From the NCBI RefSeq assembly GCF_048006345.1, contig NZ_CP180351.1, positions 2,976,001-3,040,000 on the forward strand: 64,000 nt of DNA, in the 5' to 3' direction. Shown here piece after piece: positions 1 to 8,583 of this stretch. The stretch is from Marivita sp030148515. GTDB lineage: Bacteria; Pseudomonadota; Alphaproteobacteria; Rhodobacterales; Rhodobacteraceae. Every line of letters begins with the position of its first letter. Position 1 is the first letter of the stretch. The translations under genes and the position numbers were made by a program. The notes below the pieces were generated by a model. It was given only the letters and a program-made list of their open reading frames with translations, was not told the origin of the DNA and searched no databases.

Positions 1-91
1 CTGAAATGCCCAATTTTTAGGCAATTTTTCAAGTTATTGAAATTAAAAGATTTTTAATTATCTTTAGATCAAGTTACTGAAAACATTAACA

Positions 92-113
92 CTTTCGTAA
101 CGCTTTCGTAACG
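92..113. repeat. Tandem 11-bp direct repeat
   Basis: The 11-mer CTTTCGTAACG occurs twice back to back in the AT-rich stretch between the left edge of the window and the SDR gene. No other gene is seen in positions 1-150. It may be a protein binding site for a gene to the left, or chance. Confidence 0.35.
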
Positions 114-150
114 TCAACGCGAACGGTGCAAAACTTGTTTTCCGCGGGCA

Positions 151-930
151 TCATTCGACCCCGATCACATCCGGTGTCTGCCATCCCAGATGCTGTCCGC
201 CGTCGACACACAACAGCTGTCCCGTGACCCCCGGCGCGTCGAGAAAGTAGCCCAAGGCGCCTGTAATGTCGGACGTATTCGAACCACGTTGCAGCACCGT
301 TGCGGCACGCTGCTTGGCGAAATGCGCCTCGCTCTGGCGACCGCCCCGCAAGGTTGGGCCGGGACCGATCGCATTGACGCGGCAGGCGGGCGCGAGGGCC
401 TGCGCAGCGGTCTGGGTGAAGGCCCACAGCCCCATCTTGGCAATCGTGTAGGTCATGAATTCTGGCGTCAGCTTGCGCACCCGCTGGTCGATCATGTTGA
501 TGACCAGACCGGGTGCGACCGGTTCGTTCATGTCGTCGATCTCGGGGGTGGGCAGTTGCGCTGCGAAATGCTGGGTCAGCACGAAGGGTGCGCGCAGATT
601 GCTTTCCAGATGCCGGTCCCAGCTGTCGCGGGTTGCCGTTTCGATATTGTCATATTCGAAGATCGAAGCGTTGTTGATGAGAACTGTCAACGGCCCGCCG
701 ATGCCCGCAATCGCGGCGTCGGTCAGAGCTTGTGTCTCGTCCTCGTTCAACAGATCGGCTTGTACGGTGCAGGCCTGCTGCCCCTTGGCGCGGATCAATT
801 CTGCCACCTCTTCAGCTTCATCGGCAGAGCTGGCGTAGTGCACGGCAACATCAAAGCCGCGATCCGCAAGGTAGAGCGCCATCGCGCGCCCCAGCCGTTT
901 TCCTGCTCCTGTGATCAATGCCTTGCTCAT
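151..930 (-). CDS. SDR oxidoreductase, pteridine reductase/FolM-like
   Basis: A 259-residue short-chain dehydrogenase. The Rossmann motif TGAGKRLG lies at residues 7-14, NNAS at 86-89 and the catalytic YTIAK (Tyr161, Lys165) follows. The usual catalytic Ser is replaced by Asp148 in MIDQR, exactly 13 residues before the Tyr. That arrangement is typical of pteridine reductase (PTR1) and of FolM dihydromonapterin reductase, and the Arg in the glycine motif fits an NADPH enzyme. The likely role is therefore cytoplasmic reduction of a dihydropterin, but this is inferred from motifs and other SDR substrates remain possible. It is the last gene of a minus-strand run and starts 18 bp after the caxA stop. 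Confidence 0.85.
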   Translation of the reverse strand: MSKALITGAGKRLGRAMALYLADRGFDVAVHYASSADEAEEVAELIRAKGQQACTVQADLLNEDETQALTDAAIAGIGGPLTVLINNASIFEYDNIETATRDSWDRHLESNLRAPFVLTQHFAAQLPTPEIDDMNEPVAPGLVINMIDQRVRKLTPEFMTYTIAKMGLWAFTQTAAQALAPACRVNAIGPGPTLRGGRQSEAHFAKQRAATVLQRGSNTSDITGALGYFLDAPGVTGQLLCVDGGQHLGWQTPDVIGVE

Positions 931-948
931 GAGGTCTGCCCTTTGCGC

Positions 949-1902
949 TTACATGATGACAAGCGCAATGTAGCCCAGATAGAGCGCCGACAAGACCACA
1001 CCCCAGAGGCGCGTCAGGTCTTTGGCAAGGAACACCAGCGGGAAGATCAGGACCGACGCGCCCAGCATGACCCAGAGGTCGAAGCGCAGGAATTCGGGAT
1101 CGACCGGGATCGGGGCGATAAGGGAGGCGACACCGATGATGGCCAGAAGGTTGAACATGTTCGACCCGATCACGTTGCCCAGCGCCACATCCGCCTGACG
1201 CCGCAGCGCCGCCATGACGGTGGTTGCCAACTCTGGCAGCGAGGTGCCCAAGGCGACCAGGGTCAGACCAATCACCGTGTCACTGACACCAAAGATCGTC
1301 GCGATCTCGACCGCGCTGTCGACAAGCAGGTCTGCGCCCAAGGGAAGCCCCACGAGACCAAGGGCCAAGTAGAGGATGATCTTCCACCACGGCATGTCCG
1401 GGTCAGCGCCTTCGGGTTCTTCTTCATCGTCCGCTTTTTGACCGGCGCGTCTGTGGGCCAGCGCCTCGCGCATGGAGTCACCCAGGATCACCGCGAGGAC
1501 GACCAGAAGGACAATCCCGGCAATCCAGTCGAATACACCGCGGAACGCCAGAGCAATGAACAGCACGGACGAGGCCAGCATGATCACATAGCTTTTGCGC
1601 GTGTCGCATTCGCTGGTGTGCATCACCGCCAGCAAGGCAGGGATACCCAGAACCAACAGGACGTTGGCAGTATTCGAGCCCACCACATTGCCCAGCGCGA
1701 TACCCGGCACGTTTTCCATTGCCGCCTTGATCGAGATGAGCAGTTCGGGCGCGGAGGTGCCAAAGGCAACGACGGTCAGGCTGACGATCAGCGCGGGGAT
1801 ACCGATGCGCAATGACAGGTTGACCGCACCCTTGACCAGCGCGTCGCCTGCCAACAGCAGGATCACCAGACCGATGACGACCCCCCCCCAGATCATCGCC
1901 AT
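949..1902 (-). CDS. Calcium/sodium antiporter, CaxA/YrbG family
   Basis: A 317-residue integral membrane exchanger of the Ca2+/cation antiporter superfamily. Two inverted alpha-repeats are visible: GTSAPE followed by GNVVGSN (about residues 48-77) and GTSLPE followed by GNVIGSN (about 219-248). These carry the ion-binding Glu and Asn residues of the family. An acidic loop (about 155-170, DDEEEPEGADPD) separates the halves. It would exchange cytoplasmic Ca2+ for Na+ (or H+) across the inner membrane. The ATG lies one base after the stop of the small upstream gene, so the two are probably translationally coupled. Length is normal for the family. Confidence 0.9.
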   Translation of the reverse strand: MAMIWGGVVIGLVILLLAGDALVKGAVNLSLRIGIPALIVSLTVVAFGTSAPELLISIKAAMENVPGIALGNVVGSNTANVLLVLGIPALLAVMHTSECDTRKSYVIMLASSVLFIALAFRGVFDWIAGIVLLVVLAVILGDSMREALAHRRAGQKADDEEEPEGADPDMPWWKIILYLALGLVGLPLGADLLVDSAVEIATIFGVSDTVIGLTLVALGTSLPELATTVMAALRRQADVALGNVIGSNMFNLLAIIGVASLIAPIPVDPEFLRFDLWVMLGASVLIFPLVFLAKDLTRLWGVVLSALYLGYIALVIM

Positions 1903-1903
1903 G

Positions 1904-2071
1904 TCAGCTTGCCTTTCCGGTACAGGGGCACGGACCTTTGCCGATGCGATAACGTCCGCATTTGCGGCATTTGGCGCTGGCCAGACGTTTCGCGCCGGGG
2001 ATGCGCAGCTTGCCGAACATGGCCAGCACGGCGATGAAAACGAGGAACAGTAGAACGATCTTGCTGATCAC
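1904..2071 (-). CDS. Small membrane protein with Cys-rich tail
   Basis: About 55 residues. I chose the GTG at 2071 because it begins one base after the TGA of the upstream S49 peptidase gene and leaves a compact protein; an in-frame upstream start at 2110 would overlap that gene. The N-terminus is one hydrophobic helix (VLLFLVFIAVLAMF). The C-terminus holds CRKCG and CPC, a zinc-ribbon-like set of four cysteines. The function is unknown. It is wedged between the peptidase and caxA with almost no spacing, so it is clearly part of the operon and could be an assembly or quality-control factor for the membrane proteins around it (inference). Confidence 0.65.
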   Translation of the reverse strand: MISKIVLLFLVFIAVLAMFGKLRIPGAKRLASAKCRKCGRYRIGKGPCPCTGKAS

Positions 2072-2072
2072 G

Positions 2073-2870
2073 TCAGAGCCCGTACCGCGCGAACTCGGCG
2101 CGCTCTTCAATGACGCTAAGCGCGTCGTCGGTGAGTTTCGCGCCGAAACGGCTGAGGAAGGGTCGGCGTTGTTCGTAACGACGGAATTTCACCTTTTCGC
2201 CGAAACGCTCTTTCATCGCCGGAACAAGATGTCCGATGTGATCCGCCAGTCCGACATCGACAGCGCCCTGCCCGACCCAAATCTCGCCCGTGAATAGGTC
2301 CGGGTTGTCCGCGAGTTTCGCACCCCGGCCGGTCTTTACCTGATTGATGAAGGTTTCGTGCAACTGGCCCAGCAGCTTGTTCAGGCGCGCAACGTCTTCT
2401 TCACTTTCGGGGCGGAACGGGTCGAGCATGGATTTGGATTTGCCCGCCGTATAAACGCGGCGCTCAATACCCTGCCGTTGCAGGAACACATGCGCACCGA
2501 ACCCGGCAGAGATGACACCGATGGAGCCAAGGATGGAGGCCGGATCGGCGTAGATTTCATCTGCAGCACTTGCGATCCAGTAGCCGCCCGAGGCAGCGAC
2601 ATCTTCGACAAAGGCATAAACCGGGGTTTCGGTTTCGTCGGCCAGACGGCGAATGCGCGCGCCGATCAGAGAGCTTTGCACAGGCGATCCGCCGGGCGAA
2701 TTGATTTCAATCGCGACCGCAGCAGGCTTGCCCTTGCGGAATGCCTTTTCAAGAAGAGTCCGAAGGCTTGCGTCGCTCAGGGTCCCACGTGACCCCGCAG
2801 CAATCGTACCTTGCATCCGAACAACCGCGACTGTGGGGTCGGATTTCACAAATGGAATAAAGCGCTTCAT
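2073..2870 (-). CDS. S49 family serine peptidase (SppA/SohB-like)
   Basis: About 265 residues from the Met at 2870 (MKRFIPF...). A longer in-frame reading to 2963 adds 31 residues that do not look like this family. The motif AASGGYWIA carries the nucleophile Ser94, and GKSKSMLDPF carries the general-base Lys (Lys146). The 52-residue spacing matches the Ser-Lys dyad of short SppA enzymes. Such proteins cleave remnant signal peptides and other membrane peptides. No strong N-terminal transmembrane helix is visible, so it may be peripheral or cytoplasmic. It is first in the minus-strand operon with the small Cys-rich protein, caxA and the SDR. Confidence 0.85.
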   Translation of the reverse strand: MKRFIPFVKSDPTVAVVRMQGTIAAGSRGTLSDASLRTLLEKAFRKGKPAAVAIEINSPGGSPVQSSLIGARIRRLADETETPVYAFVEDVAASGGYWIASAADEIYADPASILGSIGVISAGFGAHVFLQRQGIERRVYTAGKSKSMLDPFRPESEEDVARLNKLLGQLHETFINQVKTGRGAKLADNPDLFTGEIWVGQGAVDVGLADHIGHLVPAMKERFGEKVKFRRYEQRRPFLSRFGAKLTDDALSVIEERAEFARYGL

Positions 2871-2977
2871 ACCGGCCCATGTAGAATGCAGGTGAGGGGC
2901 ATACAAGGCATGGCACGAAATATGGCCACCCTGTGGGGCGATGGTCGCAGGGCAGAACGACATCCTTTATGACCTAT

Positions 2978-2995
2978 TGTTTCGCGCGCGAAACA
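2978..2995. promoter_or_regulatory. Perfect 18-bp palindrome in divergent promoter region
   Basis: TGTTTCGCGCGCGAAACA is its own reverse complement. It lies in the 263-bp region between the S49 peptidase gene (leftward) and the LysR gene (rightward), about 110 bp upstream of the peptidase start. It is probably an operator for a dimeric regulator. No identical copy was noticed elsewhere in the window. Confidence 0.5.
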
Positions 2996-3089
2996 TTGGG
3001 GCCAGAACGGCCCTATTAACCCTTTGTTAACCTTTGACGAATTTGCGGATTTCGGATTCCTGGCAAGTCCCAAACCGAAACCACCAATC

Positions 3090-3121
3090 AATTTATCGTT
3101 TTGTGGCCGGACTGATAAATT
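3090..3121. promoter_or_regulatory. Candidate LysR autoregulatory site
   Basis: An inverted repeat AATTTATC-N16-GATAAATT ends 12 bp before the LysR start codon. LysR-type proteins often bind interrupted dyads that overlap their own promoter. The assignment to this regulator rests on position only. Confidence 0.4.
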
Positions 3122-3133
3122 CTATGAAAGACC

Positions 3134-4012
3134 ATGACCTTCGATCAGATCCGAACTTTCCTTTGGGTGGCGCGACTTGGCGGCTTTCGCAAAGCCGCCG
3201 ACAAGTTGCATTTGTCCCAGCCTGCCGTATCGACGCGCATCTCCAATCTCGAACAGGAACTCAAGGTTCCGCTGTTCGAACGCGGCCCCGGTGATCTGAT
3301 CCTGACCAAGCATGGCACGCTGTTGCTGTCCTATGCAGAACAGATGCTGTTCGTGGAGGAAGAGATCAAACAGCGGGTCGCCAATCCGTCTGAGACCGAA
3401 GGGCTGTTCCGCGTCGGGGCGTCCGAGACCATCGCGCAGGCGTGGTTGCCGGAATTCCTCAAGACCTTCAGCGAGCATTACCCCCGCGTGAACGTCGATC
3501 TGACCGTCGACATCTCGTTGAACCTGCGGTCCGCGCTGCTGGAACGGAGCCTTGATCTGGCGCTGCTGATGGGACCGATCTCCGAGTTCTCGGTTGAGAA
3601 TGTGCCGCTCCCAACCTTTGATCTGCATTGGTATCGGTCAACGGCGAACCCGCAGACCGATCTGAGCAAGATCCCGGTCATTTCCTATGCGAGCAAGACA
3701 CGGCCTTACCGGGAATTGATGTCGGAGCTATCGCGTCGCGTTGGACCGAAGCTGCGGATTTACACCTCGGCGTCGTTATCCGCGAGTCTCAAGATGATTG
3801 CGGCGGGAATCGCTGTTGGTCCCTACCCGCGGGCACTTGCGGATGATTTTCTGAAGTCCGGGCAGATCGTCGAATTCGATCCAGGGTTCCACCCTCAGCC
3901 CTTGGCCTTTACCGCGTCTTACCTGTCGGAGCCGCGCAGCTTTCTTGTTGAAAGAAGTGCGGAATTTGCCCGCGAGGTGGCGATGGCGTGGGACAAGACC
4001 CACCCCAAGTAG
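3134..4012 (+). CDS. LysR family transcriptional regulator
   Basis: A 292-residue LysR-type regulator. The winged helix-turn-helix spans about residues 1-60 (FRKAADKLHLSQPAVSTRISNLE), followed by the linker helix and a type-2 periplasmic-binding-like effector domain (about 90-290). It is transcribed in the same direction as the DUF1445, TRAP and PxpB/PxpC genes, which begin 95 bp downstream, so it is the likely regulator of that cluster. The ligand is unknown; an oxoproline- or glutamate-type compound would fit the neighbours (inference). Confidence 0.9.
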   Translation: MTFDQIRTFLWVARLGGFRKAADKLHLSQPAVSTRISNLEQELKVPLFERGPGDLILTKHGTLLLSYAEQMLFVEEEIKQRVANPSETEGLFRVGASETIAQAWLPEFLKTFSEHYPRVNVDLTVDISLNLRSALLERSLDLALLMGPISEFSVENVPLPTFDLHWYRSTANPQTDLSKIPVISYASKTRPYRELMSELSRRVGPKLRIYTSASLSASLKMIAAGIAVGPYPRALADDFLKSGQIVEFDPGFHPQPLAFTASYLSEPRSFLVERSAEFAREVAMAWDKTHPK

Positions 4013-4106
4013 ATCAAGAATTTTTATCGCGATTGATATAAAATGATAATTTGCGCGGAAGCGAAGCACCGTGTGATGCTTTGGCATTCACAGGAAGGAG
4101 CCGCTG

Positions 4107-4931
4107 ATGGCAAAAGAGCGTGTATCGCATTCCAGCCTGATCGGTGCATCCCCAGCAGAGGTGCGCACCGCGATCCGACGCGGGTCATATGACGGGCACA
4201 CGGCAGGTCTGGCCGCGGGTTATCTGCAATGCAACCTTGCCATATTGCCGGAACGCTATGCGCTGGATTTCCTTCGCTTTTGCCAGCGCAATCCCAAGCC
4301 CTGCCCGGTTGTGGGTGTCGGCGACACCGGTGATCCGATGCTGCGCACCTTGGGCCATGACATCGACATCCGCACCGATGTGTCCAAGTACAGGGTGTTC
4401 CGCGATGGAGCCTTCAGCGAGGAAGTCACCGACATCAGCGATGTTTGGGCCGACGACCTTGTGACCGTCGCGCTTGGCTGTTCGTTTACGTTCGAGAACG
4501 CGCTGATGCGCAATGACATCCCGGTGCGCCACATTGAGAGCGGACGCAACGTGCCGATGTTCAGAACCAGCATCAACCTTGTTCCCGCCGGTCCGTTTGG
4601 CGGCCAGATGGTGGTAACGATGCGTCCGATCCCCGAACATCAGGTCGAGCAGACCCGCACGATCTGTGCTCGGTATCCACAGGCGCATGGCGCGCCGATT
4701 GCCAATGGCGATCCTGCGCATATCGGCATCGACGACCTGTCGCAGCCCGATTGGGGGGACGCGGTCGAGATCCATGATGGCGAGGTGCCGGTCTACTGGG
4801 CCTGCGGCGTGACCCCGCAAAACGTTCTACTGGCGGCAGGTCTGCCGCTCTGCATCACGCATTCACCGGGACACATGTTGATCGCAGATGTGGCCGAAGA
4901 CGCCGAAACACCGATCCTGAAAAACACATAA
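4107..4931 (+). CDS. DUF1445 family protein (putative hydro-lyase, YcsI-like)
   Basis: A 274-residue member of the UPF0317/DUF1445 family, with conserved stretches PCPVVGVGDTGDP (about residues 66-78), VTVALGCSFTFE and the C-terminal GVTPQ and SPGHMLIAD. It has a strong ribosome binding site (AAGGAG). In Bacillus subtilis the homologue ycsI lies in the ycsFGI-kipIAR cluster, now known to encode the PxpABC 5-oxoprolinase. The same association is seen here with PxpB and PxpC downstream. The family's reaction is not settled; some members are annotated as hydro-lyases and the family is fused to D-glutamate cyclase in animals. A role in oxoproline or D-glutamate turnover is inferred. Confidence 0.85.
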   Translation: MAKERVSHSSLIGASPAEVRTAIRRGSYDGHTAGLAAGYLQCNLAILPERYALDFLRFCQRNPKPCPVVGVGDTGDPMLRTLGHDIDIRTDVSKYRVFRDGAFSEEVTDISDVWADDLVTVALGCSFTFENALMRNDIPVRHIESGRNVPMFRTSINLVPAGPFGGQMVVTMRPIPEHQVEQTRTICARYPQAHGAPIANGDPAHIGIDDLSQPDWGDAVEIHDGEVPVYWACGVTPQNVLLAAGLPLCITHSPGHMLIADVAEDAETPILKNT

Positions 4932-4958
4932 AACCGATCCAACAAGGAGACCTTTCCA

Positions 4959-5990
4959 ATGAAAAAATCGCTCGCTCTGTTGATGGCAAGCACCGTGTGT
5001 GCCACGCCCGTCTTTGCCGAAACCCTGTCCGTTGTCGGAAGCTGGTCCAGCCTGCCGCTGCACAACCAGTACGAAGCCCCGTTCTGGAGCGAAACGCTGC
5101 CTGCGGCGTCTGGCGGTGATCTGACCGTGGAGTTGACCACGCACAACCAGATGAGCCTTGGACTGGGCGACATCTACCCGCTTCTTGGTCAGGGGGTCTA
5201 TGACGTGGCGATGACCGTGGCGGATTATGCGGTGGCCGACGCGCCCGAACTGGAAGGGCTGGATGTGCCGCTGATCGCGCTGACCGCCGACGAGGCCCGT
5301 GCCATGGTTGATGCGGCGCGCCCGATGGTCGAAGACATCTACAAAGCGCGCTTCAACAGCCATGTGCTGGCAATTGCGCCCTACCCGCCGCAGGTCGTGT
5401 TCTGCAATCACGAGATTTCCAACCTTGCCGATCTGGAAGGTCTGAAAGTGCGTGCCTCGGGCCGGATGACCGCCAAGCTGCTTGAGGCGCTTGGGGCCGA
5501 GGGCGTGAACGTGTCCTTCGCGGAAGTGCCGGGCGCGTTGCAGAATGGCGTGGTTGATTGTGCCGTCACCGGTGCCGGGTCGGGATACAGCGCGGGCTGG
5601 TGGGAAGTGTCCACACATCTGCTGCCGATCCCGCTGGGCGGCTGGGATTCGGTTGTGACCGCGATCAACATGGACAAGTGGAACAGCCTGTCCGACGATC
5701 AGAAAGCGCTGATCGAAAGCGAGATCAAATCCGGTTTCGAAGACCCGGCATGGGCCAGTGCGCAGGATGCGCTTGTCAACGACATCGCCTGCCTGACCGG
5801 CAATGGCGATTGCCCGTCGGGTGACGCGCGGTCGATGACACTGCTCGAAGTCAGCGATGCCGATTTCGAGCGGGCGCGGGATATCCTGACAAGCGAAGTG
5901 CTGCCCGAATGGGCCGAACGCGCTGGCGGTGACTGGGCCGCGCGTTGGAACGACAGCGTTGGCAAAGTTGTCGGTGTGACGATCAACTGA
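4959..5990 (+). CDS. TRAP transporter substrate-binding protein (DctP family)
   Basis: A 343-residue periplasmic solute receptor. The N-terminus is a Sec signal peptide (MKKSLALLMASTVCATPVFA, cleavage after AFA-like VFA). The mature part has the DctP-family region LADLEGLKVRASGRMT (about 152-167), whose Arg normally binds the substrate carboxylate, followed by VPGALQNGVVDCAVTG. A strong AAGGAG site precedes the ATG. It delivers an organic acid to the DctQ-DctM permease encoded immediately downstream. Given the PxpB/PxpC neighbours, the substrate may be 5-oxoproline or a related carboxylate (inference). Confidence 0.9.
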   Translation: MKKSLALLMASTVCATPVFAETLSVVGSWSSLPLHNQYEAPFWSETLPAASGGDLTVELTTHNQMSLGLGDIYPLLGQGVYDVAMTVADYAVADAPELEGLDVPLIALTADEARAMVDAARPMVEDIYKARFNSHVLAIAPYPPQVVFCNHEISNLADLEGLKVRASGRMTAKLLEALGAEGVNVSFAEVPGALQNGVVDCAVTGAGSGYSAGWWEVSTHLLPIPLGGWDSVVTAINMDKWNSLSDDQKALIESEIKSGFEDPAWASAQDALVNDIACLTGNGDCPSGDARSMTLLEVSDADFERARDILTSEVLPEWAERAGGDWAARWNDSVGKVVGVTIN

Positions 5991-6024
5991 TCTTGCGTTG
6001 AAGCCGTCAGGAGGCGTGCCGGAT

Positions 6025-6573
6025 ATGGAACTTGAGATGATCGACAGATTGCGACGGATCAACCGTGGCGTTGCCCTTGTGGTGGGTCTGGGGCTGCTGA
6101 TCTGTGCGGGGTTTGTCCTGCTTGACATCATCATGCGCCAGATCGGCACGTCGCTTGGCGGCACCGAAGAGATCGCGGGCTACGCCATGGCGCTCGCGAC
6201 CTCTTGGGGCATGTCCTTTACGCTTTTGGAGCTGGGGCATGTCCGTATTGACCTGCTGCGCAGTCGCGCGGGGTCGTTTGTGCGGGCGCTGTTCGATGTG
6301 TTTTCGATGGTCGTCATGTCGGGGGTGATCATCACCATCGCGATCAAGTCATGGCCAGTACTGGAGCGGTCTTTAGTAAACGGTTCACGCGCCAATACGC
6401 CACTTGAGACACCCTTGGCCTGGGTGCAGGCCCCGTGGTTCGCCGGGTGGGTGTGGTTTGCGCTCATGTCGACGCTGGTCACGCTGGCGGCGCTCAGCCT
6501 GCTGATCAAACGCCGCCATGAAGAGACCGAGAGCTTTGTCGGGGCCTTCGCGGAACAGGACAGCCTGCAATGA
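6025..6573 (+). CDS. TRAP transporter small permease (DctQ family)
   Basis: About 182 residues from the ATG at 6025, which has a CAGGAGG site 11 bp upstream; an in-frame TTG at 5998 would lie before that site and is unlikely. Four transmembrane helices are readable, with the family motifs RQ in IIMRQIGTSLGGTEE (helix 1-2 loop) and LGHVRIDLL. It pairs with DctM to form the membrane unit of the TRAP transporter. Its TGA overlaps the ATG of dctM (ATGA), indicating translational coupling. Confidence 0.9.
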   Translation: MELEMIDRLRRINRGVALVVGLGLLICAGFVLLDIIMRQIGTSLGGTEEIAGYAMALATSWGMSFTLLELGHVRIDLLRSRAGSFVRALFDVFSMVVMSGVIITIAIKSWPVLERSLVNGSRANTPLETPLAWVQAPWFAGWVWFALMSTLVTLAALSLLIKRRHEETESFVGAFAEQDSLQ

Positions 6574-7853
6574 TCTTTTATGTCTCTGTCGGTCTTCTGG
6601 GCCTGTTGTCGCTGTCCATACCCGTGGGGATCGTGCTGTTCCTTTTGGGCTTCGGGATCGACACGTTCTTTTCCAGCTTTCCACTGACCCGGGGTCTGGG
6701 GAACATGGTGTGGTCGGCCTCGAACTCGGCCACGCTGATCGCCATTCCGTTCTTTGTGCTGCTGGGCGAGATCCTTGTCCGCAGCGGTGTCGCGACACGC
6801 ACTTACGCGGCGCTGGATCGCTGGGTGTCGTGGCTGCCGGGTGGGCTGGTGCACGCCAATATTGCCACGGCGACCATGTTTTCGGCCACGTCGGGGTCGT
6901 CAGTGGCCACGGCAGCAACAGTCGCCACGGTGGCGATGCCGCAGGCCGAAAAGCTCGGCTACGATCCCAAGCTCTTTTCCGGCGCGATTGCAGCGGGTGG
7001 GACATTGGGCATCATGATCCCGCCGTCGATCAACCTGATCGTCTACGGGTTCCTGACCCAATCCTCGATCCCGCAACTGTTTCTGGCCGGGCTGATCCCC
7101 GGTCTGGCTCTGGCGGTGGCGTTCATGGCGGTCACTGCGGTGATCTGCCTGATCCGTCCAAACCTTGGCGGTGTGCGCCGCACCTTTCCGTTTCCGCAGA
7201 TGCTGCGGGCGTTGATCGACCTGATCCCGATCCTGATCCTGTTCGGCCTGATCGTCGGCTCGATCTATCGCGGCTGGGCCACCCCAACCGAGGCGGCTGC
7301 CGTGGGTGTCGCCGGGGCGCTGGTCATTGCACTGGTGTTTGGCGGCGTGTCCTGGGGGATGCTGACCGAGAGCCTGATGGGAACGGTCAAGATCACCTCG
7401 ATGATCATGCTGATCGTCATCGGCGCATCTTTCCTCAACTTCACGCTGGCTTCGGCGGGCTTGGGCCGCGAGCTGACCGAGTTCATGACAGGATTGGGTC
7501 TTACACCACTCAAGACAATCCTTGTGGTGGTGGTGCTTTATATCGTGCTCGGGTTCTTCATCGAAACGCTGTCTCTGATGGTGGTGACGATCCCGATCAT
7601 CGTGCCGCTGGTGATCGCGCAGGGCTATGATGTGATCTGGTTCGGCATCCTGATGATCGTGCTGATCGAGATGGCGCTGATCACACCGCCCGTGGGTTTG
7701 AACCTCTACGTGGTTCAAGGCGCGCGGAAATCGGGAAGTCTGAACGAGGTGATGCTGGGGGCGCTGCCCTATTGCCTGACCATGCTGGCCATGGCCTTCC
7801 TGCTGATCGCGTTTCCAAGCATCGCGCTCTTCCTGCCAAACGCGCTGCAATAA
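6570..7853 (+). CDS. TRAP transporter large permease (DctM family)
   Basis: A 427-residue polytopic membrane protein of normal DctM length (about 12 helices). Family motifs include GLVHANIATATMFSATSGSSVATAA-type region around residues 90-115, GTLGIMIPPSINLIVYG (about 144-160) and the matching second-half motif ALITPPVGLNLYVVQG near the C-terminus. These two hairpin regions form the Na+ and substrate sites. It works with the DctP receptor and DctQ subunit encoded just upstream. The start overlaps the dctQ stop by 4 bases. Confidence 0.93.
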   Translation: MIFYVSVGLLGLLSLSIPVGIVLFLLGFGIDTFFSSFPLTRGLGNMVWSASNSATLIAIPFFVLLGEILVRSGVATRTYAALDRWVSWLPGGLVHANIATATMFSATSGSSVATAATVATVAMPQAEKLGYDPKLFSGAIAAGGTLGIMIPPSINLIVYGFLTQSSIPQLFLAGLIPGLALAVAFMAVTAVICLIRPNLGGVRRTFPFPQMLRALIDLIPILILFGLIVGSIYRGWATPTEAAAVGVAGALVIALVFGGVSWGMLTESLMGTVKITSMIMLIVIGASFLNFTLASAGLGRELTEFMTGLGLTPLKTILVVVVLYIVLGFFIETLSLMVVTIPIIVPLVIAQGYDVIWFGILMIVLIEMALITPPVGLNLYVVQGARKSGSLNEVMLGALPYCLTMLAMAFLLIAFPSIALFLPNALQ

Positions 7854-7893
7854 CAGCAAACCTTACTTTTTGACTGTCTGAAAGAGGTCCACC

Positions 7894-8583
7894 ATGGAGC
7901 CTTGGTTCAAACCTGTTGCCGATCATGCTGTGCTGGTCTGCTTTTCGGAAACCCATGACGAGGTCGCCCATACGCGGGTCTTGGCGCTCGACAAGGCGAT
8001 TGCCGCAAACCCGCCTGTTGGCATGATCGAAACTGTTCCGGCGCTTGTGAACCTGCTGGTGCGGTTCAATGTGACGGCCACCGACCATGTCGCGGTCGAA
8101 GCCCATGTGCGCAACCTCTTGAAACATCTGATGACAGAGAAGAGCGTCGGGCAGGTGCGGCAGGTGCAGGTCTGTTACGAGGCACCCTTTGCGCCCGATC
8201 TTGACGCGGTTGCGGCGGCGACCGGGTTGACCCCGGATTCGGTGATCGCTGCGCATATGGCAGGATGTTATGACGTGCTGATGTACGGGTTTTCGCCCGG
8301 CTACGCCTATCTGTCTGGCATCCCGCAAGACATCCAAATCCCGCGCAAACCGGCGGCGGTGCGCGATGTGCCTGCGGGAAGCGTCATCATCGCGGGGCCG
8401 CAATGCCTTGTGACCACCCTGACCATGCCGACCGGCTGGTCGATCATTGGGCGGTCGCCGACCCCGATCCTGACCGGGGACCTCGCGCGCCCGTTCCTCT
8501 TTGATGTGGGCGACCGGGTTGTGTTCCAGAGGATTGATCTTGCGACATTTGAACGTGCGCAGAGGGAGGTGGCCCATGTCTGA
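7894..8583 (+). CDS. pxpB: 5-oxoprolinase subunit PxpB (KipI family)
   Basis: A 229-residue carboxyltransferase domain 1 (CT_C_D/allophanate hydrolase subunit 1) protein. Recognisable parts are VRFNV (about residue 53), VCYE (about 91) and the family signature GFSPGYAYLSGIP followed by PRKPAAVRDVPAGSVIIAG and GWSIIGRSP. With PxpC it forms the part of the ATP-dependent 5-oxoprolinase that acts on 5-oxoproline together with PxpA. The C-terminus overlaps the start of pxpC by 8 bases. No pxpA is found in this cluster. An alternative reading as a urea or allophanate enzyme subunit is less likely given the YcsI-like neighbour. Confidence 0.87.
   Translation: MEPWFKPVADHAVLVCFSETHDEVAHTRVLALDKAIAANPPVGMIETVPALVNLLVRFNVTATDHVAVEAHVRNLLKHLMTEKSVGQVRQVQVCYEAPFAPDLDAVAAATGLTPDSVIAAHMAGCYDVLMYGFSPGYAYLSGIPQDIQIPRKPAAVRDVPAGSVIIAGPQCLVTTLTMPTGWSIIGRSPTPILTGDLARPFLFDVGDRVVFQRIDLATFERAQREVAHV

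Noticed and set aside
190..1815. A 541-residue open frame on the plus strand
   Set aside because: It lies antisense to the SDR and caxA genes, whose proteins carry clear motifs. Its composition (very rich in Arg, His, Gln, Asp) is the usual product of reading a high-GC gene backwards.
4863..6164. A 433-residue open frame on the minus strand
   Set aside because: Antisense to the DctP receptor gene, which has a signal peptide and family motifs. No family likeness.
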